The notes below the pieces were generated by a model that searched no databases, had not been told where the DNA came from, and worked only from the letters and a program-made list of their open reading frames with translations. Made by a program: the position numbers and the translations under genes. DNA of 64,000 bases from Pseudognaphalium luteoalbum. Its lineage: Eukaryota; Streptophyta; Magnoliopsida; Asterales; Asteraceae. Below are positions 55,274 to 64,000 of the stretch, piece after piece; position 1 is the first letter of the stretch, and every line of letters begins with the position of its first letter. The DNA is taken from positions 62,216,320 through 62,280,319 of the forward strand of contig OY730196.1 in assembly GCA_963422505.1 (NCBI GenBank), in the 5' to 3' direction.

Positions 55274-56796
55274 TGATGTGTGCTAAGTATAGGCAATTAT
55301 AATCACAAGTTTAATTAAGGAAATACTAAATAATACTATCACACAATTCAGGCAAGTGTTATCCTGATCATAGAATATAGTTTTATAAGTAAGTCCAGAT
55401 TCGAACACAGGGAACGTGATTTAATCTATAACTAACTATTTATTTATACTAATTACAATTATTACAATTAATATACAAATTCACAATTATAAACAATAAT
55501 ATACAATAATATATAAGATTGGGGGAACATTTTAGTTCCGATCGAACATATATATAATTGATACCAATTCTTTAATAGATAAGTTTAAAGGAACAACTTA
55601 AGAATACTAAATTGGATAGAAGATTATGACTATTTAAACTATTATTTATTACACTTATTATATCAACTTATGTCTATTTGCATGTTGGCTATTATTATTG
55701 TGATTTACTAATGTAGAAAACCTCAAAGGTTATGACAATTCTCATATAGCAATACAGTCAAAGGTTATGTAAAGTATCACTATTTATTAAGATCTATCAA
55801 CATATTATTGATGCAATTCCAGGGTCGGTTGAATCATAATGCTACTTAACATCTAATAAAACATAATCACTTAATTTAAAAACCCAAAAGGTTAGTGAGT
55901 TTATCTATAAATCAGTTAATTATGATTATTAACATAATATAACACATAATTCTTGCATAACAATATTCAATAATATAGTTCCAACATAAACATATAATTC
56001 ATATAATAAACATAATAAACATACATTTAAACATTCATAATGAAAATCTAATAAACAATTAATTCAAATAAACAATATCCATAGTAACCCAAAAGGTTAG
56101 TGAAGCTACAAGGATAAAGAAACCGAACCAATTGACGAACTAGCTCTTCCTAAGGTTGAAAACCTTCAAACCCTAGCTCCTTAGCCTCCAAATTCGCACC
56201 TAAAGTCGACCTTAAACCTTAATATTCGACTTTTAATTCTAAGAATCGTATATCGTTTAATCAAAACTAAGCCTCTATTTATACTAATTCTGGCCGACCC
56301 TCCAACCGCCGGTTGGGACCTCCAACCGCCGGTTGAAGTTATTTGAGTATTACTCCAACTCTGCGTATTATCCACCGCCTTGAACTCTTAGCCCCAACCG
56401 CCGGTTGGGCAATCCAACCGCCGGTTGGGCAATCCAACCGCCGGTTGGGCAATCCAACCGCCGATTGGACTTAAATTCCAGAAAATTCCATAAACGGCTT
56501 GGGCTTTAAATTGGGTTTCTTTTTCTTCTTTAACCGGATTTACTTATTTTCTTGGCCCAAATCTTTAATATTATCATTTTAGTCTTCATTTCTTTAAGGT
56601 TTAGATCTTCTTTTCTTCAATTGCTTTAATTTCTTCAATCTCGATCTTATTTTCGTTCTTTTTCTCCAATCTTCAATTAAAATACATTTCTGCAAATATT
56701 AACAAAATAAGTATCTAAAATCATATAAATGCATAAAATGTATACAAATATAGAGATAAATTACTATAAAATATAGTATCTATTTGATGCTTATCA
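55274..56796 (-). repeat. right (5') LTR of layer 3, 1523 bp
   Basis: Matches 40612-42094 except about 11 substitutions and 40 extra bases at 56394-56475, where two additional 20-bp units CCAACCGCCGGTTGGGCAAT are present. Confidence 0.95.
56302..56475. repeat. palindrome array, CCAACCGCCGGTTGG (right LTR, expanded)
   Basis: Same layout as 41640-41766 but with three perfect tandem 20-bp units in the distal cluster instead of one, followed by the same imperfect last copy (GATTGG). Confidence 0.95.
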
Positions 56797-58314
56797 TCCA
56801 TCCTGAATGCATGCGATTACTTACCCAGCTAATTTCCTGAAAAACATAGAGAAAGTCGTCAACAAATATGTTGAGTGAATTTACAGGTTTATATATTTGC
56901 ATGTGGTTAGTTAAACCAGGTTTGTATAAATGAATTGTTATTCATTTATGAAATACAATTTATGTAGGGTTGTTACCCTAAAAAGCATATAATTGGTTGT
57001 TTACCAGTATAAAATAAGTTACCGGTATGTTTTCCGGTATTTAACAGTTGTAGGATTCGTTCTTCCTAAAAGTATGTGGGAATTTGCTTAGACTATGATC
57101 CCCTGTAAGGTGAGCTAAACCTCACAAGTTAAAGTAACGCGACCTAACCCTATAACTAAACCACAACCAGAACTTATGTTGTTTACCTGAATGGACATTT
57201 AAGTATACGCTCCACCGTAGGAGGGTCGTCACGGCAATAGTACTATTCGTATACTCAGTGGCTAGAGTCACCTAGCTAATGGTTACAGTCTGCATGACAT
57301 AAGGTCTTTCATGCATACATTTCAAGTCTAGGTCTGTACTAGGATACGTTGTCTAATTCCCAAAATAGTTGTGAAAATGTAATTTCAATAATCAATAATT
57401 GTATAGAGCAATCAAGCATTTATAATTTTATTGCATGTGTTGGCATGCAATTTCTATGTTTAACACCCCTGTATTTAAAAGCAGAAAACATTTAAAAGTA
57501 GGGGCTGTAAAGTCACAGTAGTGGTAGTGATGTGAATGCTAGCAGCTGGAAGGTGTTGCCCAAGAAGGTTAACCTATATATACAAAATAGGTATTAAATA
57601 TAAGTACTTTGTTTGTTTTGAAGAAATTGTTGATTTCTTAATTTGTACAATTTGTTGGTGACGATATGTTGAAATATGTAACATTGTCTAAGATGTTTAT
57701 ATCGTACGCAAATATTATTTAAAAATTTATTTGCGCGTAAGTATGCGTATATATAATTGTGTACATATGTATATATCAAATGTTTCATTTCTTTTGTACA
57801 TATATAATATTGTTATATATATATTCGAATATACATGTCGTATATTATAAATCGTCTGTTTGTAAAACATATGTTCCGTTTGTTATGTAAAGTTAATTAA
57901 CTTCAAATGTCATATATATATATATATATATATATAAAAGTTTATAAAATAACCATTTATTTATGTTGTAATATTTTAAATATTTGTTTTCGTTTATAAT
58001 TACTCGATCCGAAATATTAAACCAAGTCGCATTTATTTTATAGGGTTTTATGGTCCGTTAGATTTGGCCCAAACACTCGGCCCATTTTTCGTTTTGTCCA
58101 ACATGCTCAATCCAATTATTTGGTCCATTACATATTTATGTTTTAAAATTTCAGCCCAATATTCCGGCCCAAACTATCTGGCCCAAGTAATTGATCCAAA
58201 TGTATTTAGCCCAATAACCCTTTTATGGTTTGAAAATCTTCAGCCCAACTGGATGTGGCCCATTGGACCGGGCCTATTGGTTTTAAAAGAGTAAAAATAA
58301 TCAAAACTGGTCAC

Positions 58315-58371
58315 AAAACTTGAACCTGTGACCTCCCCCTTAATGTTACACGCCCTTAACCACTTTGCTAG
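58315..58371 (-). repeat. tRNA-like sequence in the layer-2 LTR
   Basis: On the minus strand CTAGCAAAGTGGTTAAGGGCG (A-box-like) is followed about 20 bases later by a B-box-like GGTTCAAGTTT, the arrangement of a tRNA or SINE head. The related LTR 25392-29142 seems to lack it. No acceptor stem is evident, so it is not called as a tRNA gene. Confidence 0.5.
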
Positions 58372-59630
58372 TGATTTACTTTGTTTCTAATTTACATAAC
58401 TTAAATATATATGTGTTATAATTTATATGTTTAATTACAACCCAAGATCTACGCCTGTAACTCTTTTGTTTCATATTTTCTTTTATGTTTTCTGTTCTTA
58501 CGAAACTCAATACCCAAACATTTCACTATCTCAAGTGTGCTGTTTTATGTGGTGCTCGAGTCTCGTTTGCACGTAACTAAAACAATCATACGGCTAGATG
58601 GAATTATTGGTCGTGTTTTGGTGTACTAGCCGATCGGTTATCTTTTGTGAGCCGATCGGTTCATGGTTTCTTTGGGTCCGAAACACACAAAACAACTCAC
58701 AACAAAACCCATTTTATGAAATAATTCATATAATCATAAATTATGTGATATATACATAATGTAAAACAAGATTATGATATAGAATTTAAAGAAAAGAGAT
58801 TTTCTTACAAAGAGATATAATGGTGATGATGATCACGAGCTGAAGAGGAAAGTGATGATAGTTGATGATTATGAGGATGTGCTTGTTATGAATTTGTGAT
58901 GAAGATCTTTGGTTCGATCTTTGGTTCCTGCAGCTTCTACTTTTGCTTCCGTTTGAGAGCACAGAGTTTTTCAATAATTGAAGTTAGGTGGTTTCATATG
59001 TGTGTGTATCTGAGATTGGAGAGGGAGTATATGAAAATGGGTTACGGTTTAAGTTTTTCAAAATAGGGGTATGGTGAATGCATAAATCTGTCTCCCATTG
59101 TAGAATTAGTTGGTATTTTAGCCCGTTAATTTTGTGTACGGGTCCAATTATTTGTACCCCGTGTCCCACTCATTTATTCATAAAATTTATTTTATAATAA
59201 TTTCCAAATACTTAGTTGAAATAATAAAAATAATTTTTATTATTTTGGTTGTCGGATTTGTTTTGTATGTTCTTGTCGTGTATGGGACATTTTGTATAAA
59301 GCATATAATAATTTACGTTTTATTATTACTTCTAATTTTTCGCATAATATTTTTAAATAAATAATTATTCAAAAATATTTTCGCGTTTTCTCTAAACTTG
59401 TATCACCAACTATCGTATTTATTTTGTCGACTTTCTTCCGATAATGTTTCGTATAATTAATTTATAATTATAAATAATTATAAATTCGTAATAGTTAGTT
59501 TAAACGTTTTGGGCTCGCTAGACTTATCTTGCACCATTAGTTAAGTTTTTGTTTAAATTTTTGTCAGGAAATTAGCGTAAGAATGCACATGCTTAAATTT
59601 AATTAATACCTAGTTTGGAGAGTTGTCACA

Positions 59631-60083
59631 TTCTCCCCCTATTAGGGAAATCTCGTCCCGAGATTTAAGTTGTGCCGTGAGTCGTACTCACGTTCTCGAA
59701 TAAGTGAGGATATTTCTTTCGAATCTCATCCTCTCGTTCCCAGGTAAACGCTGGGCCATGTTTCGAGTTCTAACGAACTTTAACAAGCTTGATTCGTTTG
59801 TGTCGAAGTTTCTGCGTTTTCGTGTCCATAACTTCGATAGGTTCCTCCACAAAGTTTAGTTTTGAGTCAATGAAGACTTCGTCAGGAGGGATGATAAGTG
59901 TTTCATTTTCAAGTTAGATACATGAAAGGTGTCATGGATACTACTAAGCTCTTGCGGTAGTTGGAGCTTGTAAGCGACAGGACCAATCCTCGCAAGGATT
60001 TCAAACGGTCCGATGTATCGTGGGTTAAGTTTTCCTCGTTTGCCAAATCGTGCAACCCCTTTCCAGGGTGCAACTTTAACCCT
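59631..60083 (-). pseudogene. integrase C terminus and chromodomain fragment of layer 2
   Basis: In the minus direction: KVAPWKGVARFGKRGKLN..., YIGPFEILARIGPVAYK and a LSSIHDTFHVSNL segment, then a frameshift near 59900 and a chromodomain-like part ending TWEREDEIRKKYPHLFEN with one TGG-to-TAG type stop inside. The polypurine tract follows at 59646-59631. The 5' side stops abruptly at 60083. Confidence 0.88.
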
Positions 60084-60910
60084 AGGTATATCTACGGTGT
60101 TTTAAAGACCTAATGTATCTTTACCCAGCTTTATAACCAGAGGTAGTTTAACGGTGTACTATAGCATTTTCACGGTTTGACAGGACCTAGACCCATGTCT
60201 GGAAGGGTTGCTTCCAGGTAATCCATGGTTAGATAGACCATCGGCATTTCCTTGGCTTCCACGTATTTGTACTCTACCAGTGGTATTTCCAACGCTATAC
60301 CAAGTATTCAGCCGTGTTACGGCGATCCCATAGTTTCATACAAATAGGAGATAACTGTGTATTCGTAGTTAGGGTTGATTAGATCCTATCCTAAGGCAAC
60401 AGTCACGTGAGAGACCAGAAAGGGTGATTAATTAAGTCTACATCCAGGATAAGTCTAAACATGTATGCAACATAACAACTACCAATCATATATAAGGTAT
60501 ACTAATTAAACATCATCCCTAATCCTAACATCTACATTTCAACAATCACATATTAATCTAGCTAATCAGCATGGAAATAATCATAGATCAACTGCAATAA
60601 CATATAAAGCAGACATTATAACAGTAAGAGAGTAAGATAATATCACCGGATTAGAAGAGTAATACTGAGGATTACAACAGTCTGACTTGAATAACCTTGC
60701 TACAGCTTGATTACCCAATTACAACTTTCTCTAGCTCTAACCGCTAACTTATATCTCTCTAGTTCTCTAGAGAGAGAAACTAGAGAGAAGAACTAACTAT
60801 ATTAACTACAAGAACAATTCTACTCTAACTCCTAAGAGTAGTGCTAGAGAGAGAAAGTAGAGAGAGAGAGAGGTGTGTAAGGTGTGTTTTGAAATGTGAA
60901 ATGAAGCTTG

Positions 60911-61090
60911 GTATTTATAGGAGAAGGGTGAAAGCCTTGGTACAAGTCTTGAAGCACCAAATACAAGCATCAAAGCAGCATACGGGGCAAGCGGACCAGG
61001 GGGGGTCAAACGACACCCATCAAGGCAAACACCGCTGTATACGGAACCCTAAGGGACGTATACGGCACCTAGGATACCGTATACGGTACC
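60911..61090 (-). promoter_or_regulatory. layer-1 LTR TATA box with upstream CCGTATACGG palindromes
   Basis: CTATAAATAC on the minus strand at 60911-60920. Upstream in the sense direction are three related sites, GTATACGG, GACGTATACGGC and the 14-bp palindrome TACCGTATACGGTA (61075-61088). Confidence 0.6.
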
Positions 61091-62091
61091 TAGGTGCCCA
61101 GGGGGGGCTTGTTGCTCCATTTGCTATATACTGACTTCTCTGTTGCTTGGTTCGTCCGTATCTTTTTCGTTTGGAGTCTATTTTGCTTGATTCTTGCGCC
61201 GTTGGATTTGTTTTTCTGTTACGCTTCTAATGACACTAAGTTTACCAAATTTGGAGGTGTCTGACTTTTGCGTGTTCCGGATGATGATCGACGGGCTTCT
61301 AGACTGCACATCTTCTTCATTCTTTACCCGTTTCTCTTGATTCTTTCACCTCCAATCTTGGATTTTCCTATTGAATCATAAAATATGCATTAAGATCTAA
61401 CTTGATAGGATAATCAAGAATGGAATTTTTAAGGTGATTGTTTTTGCCTCGGTTTGCGTGTAAATTGGATGTTTTAGCTGATTTTTTTTAGCAACGCTCG
61501 TATTTAGACTACCTTGGTGATTTTTGATGATAAATGATTGTTTTGAAATGTTTTCACCAGAGAATAGTCTAAAAAGTGCGGAAATAAGTACTTAAAAACA
61601 TGACTTTTTGAGTCACATCAATGAGTAAAATAGACTTACAATCAAGATGAAAACAAGAAGATGAAGAACAAGGTCAGTTGTTGAATCAAAATTACAGCTC
61701 CAAGTTGATTATAAGTTGATTTATCTTTGATTTTTCCCTTGAATTCTAAGTGTAGGTGGGAGTATTTTGGTTAGATGAAATTTTGTAAGTGTGGGGAAAC
61801 AAGTGTCGGTCTCACCATCTAACTCAAATATTAGGTGGTGTAATATTATCCCCCTTCTCAACTAATTGTCTGGAACCTAAAACCATAATGCGAGACTAAA
61901 TATTTTATTTTACCGACAACTTCAGTAACTTAAAAGAAATAATATTTTACTAACCACAATAAGTCATTTAACCAATTGACCTATTTATTTCAATTATCCA
62001 AATAATATCAATAATTCTAAACACAATTAAATAATCAAATAAAATAAGGAAATTACCATAATTCTCCTAGGCCCATAAGGAGGATGTTACA

Positions 62092-64000
62092 AATCTTCCG
62101 TCCTTAAGGAGATTTCATCCCCGAAATCTCACTGTGCACAAACAAACTAGGTACTGAGACCTCATGCTTTCCTCCATTTCCCACGTAAGGTTAGCACCCA
62201 AACTATGTCTCCACTTAACCAAGACCATAGGGATTTCCTTCTTACGAAGTTTGGTCACTTTTATATCCAAAAGCTCTACGGGTTCCTCTACAAGCTTCTG
62301 ACTTAGGTCAACACGTAGGTCTTGTAATGGAAGAACTTGGGATTGGTCTTCCACATTACATTTCCTTAAGTAGCACACATTAAAAGTATCATGAATACCC
62401 GCTAATTTAGGAGGAAGATCTAGGGATACAGTTTGATCATTCACTACTTGTCAAATTTTAAATGACCCAATGTACCTAGGAGCCAGTTTACCGTGCTTAC
62501 CAAACCGAATCACTCCTTTCCAAGGAGAAACTTTTAAATAAACCAATTCACCTACAACAAATGAAACGGGGTGACGACGTGGATCGGCATACTGTTTCTG
62601 TCTATCACGAGAAGCTTTCAATTTCTCACGAGCAATAGCTACCTTATCTGCAGTAATCTGAACAATGTCTGGACCTACAAACTGTTTCTGACCCGCTTCT
62701 AACCAACAAGTAGGTGTTCTACAACTACGCCCATATAACATCTCATACGGAGGCATACTAGGACTAGAATGATAAGAATTATTATACGCAAATTCAATCA
62801 ATGGTAGGTGTGAATCCCAAGACCCACCATATTCCAACACACAAGCACATAACATATCCTCTAAAGTCTGAATGGTGCGTTCTGACTGACCGTCTGTCTG
62901 AAACAATAGACAACAGAATCCTATGCCTCGAAACAATCTCATTAATGTACAATTGTGTCAATTTACTCAAAGATGCCGTCTCACTCGTAGCAAAAAAGTG
63001 TTCAATCTGTCCACAATCACCCAAATCATATCATTACCCTTAATTGTCCTTGGAAATTTAGTTACAAAATCCATCGTTATGTGCTCCCATTTTCACTCGA
63101 GAATCTCAAGTTGTTTCAATGATCCATATGGTTTCTAATGCCCGACTTTCACTTGAGAGCATATGTGAGAAGATTCCACAAATCGAGCACATCCATTTTC
63201 AGAGTAGGCCACCAATACAATGGTTTCAAGTCATTATACATCTTTGTACTACCCGGGTGAACTGATAACTTAGATTTATGAGCCTCCTTCAATATCACAT
63301 CTCGAAGACCACCAAGCAAAGGAACCCAAACTCGAGATTGAAAAGTCTTTAGTCCATGATAATATTCATTCAACAAATTCTTCCTTTTCCACAAGATCTC
63401 GGATTTCAAATTATGATCCAACAATGCCTCCGATTGTGCCATTTTCAATTTATCGATTAAATCCGAAGAAACCTCCAATCGCATAAAGCAAATTTTATCC
63501 GAATTTCCTTTCCTACTCAATGCATCCGCAACCACATTTGCATTACCCAGATGGTAACGAATCTCACAATCATAGCCCTTAATCAATTCTAACCATCGCC
63601 TCTGACGCATATTCAATTCCTTTTGAGAAAACATGTACTGAAGACTCCTGTGATCCGTACAAATCACGCATTTAGTACCATATAAGTAGTGCCTCTAGAT
63701 TTTCAAAGAAACACCACAATCGCAAGTTCCAAATCAGGGGTAGGGTAGTTCTTTTCATGAAGCTTAAGCTAACGAGAAGCATAACCAATGACTCGGTTTT
63801 GTTGCATTAAAACACAACCCAAACCCGCATACAAAGCATCACAATAAACAACAAAATCATCTGAACCATCCGACAATGCTAAAACAGGAGCCTGACACAA
63901 CAACTGTTTTAAAATCTGAAAAGATGATTCTTGCTGTTCACTCCACTGAAATTTTACATCTTTTCGGGTTAATTTAGTCAAAGGACCCGCAAGCTTAGAG
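62092..64000 (-). pseudogene. pol of layer 0: RNase H, integrase and chromodomain (broken, runs off window)
   Basis: Pieces in minus order: RNase H from 63981 (VVYCDALYAGLGCV, normal YCDAS changed to YCDAL), a TGG-to-TAG type stop near 63698, then DALSRKGNSDK. The integrase zinc region is HPGSTKMYNDLKPLYWW, with a frameshift near 63185. A deletion near 63000 and a larger one (about 0.1 kb) near 62900 remove the stretch between SIVSD and TDGQSERT, including the region around the second catalytic aspartate. GKHGKLAPRYIGSF follows, then a TGA near 62450 and a chromodomain-like tail (LVKWRHSLGANLTWE) to 62115. The polypurine tract is beside 62092. Inactive. Confidence 0.92.

Larger units (their letters stand above)
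40612..56796 (-). mobile_element. layer 3: complete non-autonomous Athila-like element, 16185 bp with nested layer 4, TSD TCCAT
   Basis: TGATGTGTG...GCTTATCA with TCCAT at 40607-40611 and 56797-56801. LTRs 40612-42094 and 55274-56796 differ by about 11 substitutions by eye plus a 40-bp array-length change. In the sense (minus) direction: 5' LTR, tRNA-Asp-type primer site, ORF X, Athila ORF1, 3' non-coding region with PPT, 3' LTR. No protease, polymerase or integrase is encoded. Net size without layer 4 is about 8.6 kb. Confidence 0.93.
40252..60083 (-). mobile_element. layer 2: truncated chromovirus (3' LTR plus integrase end)
   Basis: The LTR runs from 40252 (TGTCACACCCCGCC) to 59630 (GTTGTCACA) around layer 3, about 3.19 kb net, and is related to the solo LTR 25392-29142. 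A polypurine tract (59631-59646) and about 440 bp of integrase end follow, then the sequence stops at about 60083 in mid-gene and layer 1 resumes. The rest of the element, including its other LTR, was deleted; no target duplication can be verified. Confidence 0.85.
40011..61620 (-). mobile_element. layer 1: Athila-like solo LTR, TSD ATGAG, split by layer 2
   Basis: TGTCGTCACC (40011) to GTCACATCA (61620), with ATGAG at 40006-40010 and 61621-61625. Pieces 40011-40251 and about 60084-61620 (1.78 kb) align with the LTR 5037-7376: the first with its start, the second with its CTATACCAAGTA (60295), TTTATAGGAGA (TATA) and C-terminal parts. No internal region is seen. Confidence 0.83.
38681..62091 (-). 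repeat. 3' LTR of layer 0, interrupted at 40010/61621
   Basis: Landmarks shared with 44145-46109 in order: GAGGATCGGTGG, TTGTAACCAAGTTGTTACAACTAA, the GAGTC(T/A) stretch near 39440, the palindrome zone, and AGGATGTTACA at the end (62081-62091). The palindromes at 39665-39860 read TACCCGAT(C/T)GGGTA rather than AGCCGATCGGCT. Confidence 0.88.
38681..64000 (-). mobile_element. layer 0: chromovirus with LTR split by a four-deep nest
   Basis: 3' LTR pieces 38681-40010 and 61621-62091 (about 1.8 kb together) align with the layer-4 LTR 44145-46109. They are followed on the minus strand by pol (62092-64000) that leaves the window. The LTR starts TGAAACACCC on the plus strand (family TGTAACACCC). The 5' LTR and target duplication are outside. 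Confidence 0.88.

Overview
This window is nuclear DNA of a flowering plant, most likely a eudicot and probably a daisy-family (Asteraceae) species. The family guess is inferred from the look of the chromovirus, Athila-like and PIF/Harbinger protein sequences, not measured. Only one complete host gene is visible, a nine-exon kinase-less malectin/LRR receptor-like protein at 20493-23599 (-). A C-terminal piece of an F-box/LRR gene (FBL12-like) lies at 36352-36770 (-). Nearly everything else is nested retrotransposons and small DNA transposons.

Left block (1-18949): a minus-strand Ty3/gypsy chromovirus (Tekay/Del type). Its 5' LTR is at 16439-18949, its tRNA-iMet primer site at 16423-16435, its gag-pol remains at 2657-16111, and its 3' LTR ends at 2622 and runs off the left edge. 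The 3' LTR carries a 1492-bp Athila-like solo LTR (740-2231, target duplication GTGTT). The reverse transcriptase gene is split by an 8.3-kb non-autonomous Athila-like element (5037-13341, duplication GCATC), which itself contains a foreign chromovirus LTR fragment (9990-11186).

Middle block (18950-38680): the receptor-like gene with MITEs beside it and in an intron; a foldback element with telomere-like repeats (24122-24815); an ORF1-only PIF/Harbinger element (24957-30751, TTA duplication) split by a 3.75-kb solo LTR (25392-29142, duplication CAATC); a MULE-like foldback MITE (31627-34842) split by a 2545-bp solo LTR (32020-34564, duplication CACGT); the F-box fragment; and a tRNA-like (SINE-like) unit inside a 47-bp inverted repeat (38434-38672).

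Right block (38681-64000): a five-layer nest. Layer 0 is a minus-strand chromovirus whose 3' LTR spans 38681-62091 and whose pol runs off the right edge. Layer 1 is an Athila-like solo LTR (40011-61620, duplication ATGAG). Layer 2 is a truncated chromovirus (40252 to about 60083). Layer 3 is a complete 16.2-kb non-autonomous Athila-like element (40612-56796, duplication TCCAT, tRNA-Asp-type primer site). Layer 4 is a chromovirus (44145-51729, duplication CCATA) sitting inside the Athila ORF1 of layer 3.

Two signals stand out. First, an unrecognised conserved protein (ORF X) lies next to the primer site in layer 3 (53618-54850) and, diverged, in the left Athila-like element (8975-9973); it has no domain I recognise and seems to contain an internal repeat. 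Second, nearly every LTR family here carries an array of short CpG-containing palindromes. In Athila-like LTRs they lie just upstream of the LTR TATA box. Homologous LTRs keep the symmetry while the palindrome sequence changes, and one array has gained or lost two 20-bp units since a single insertion.
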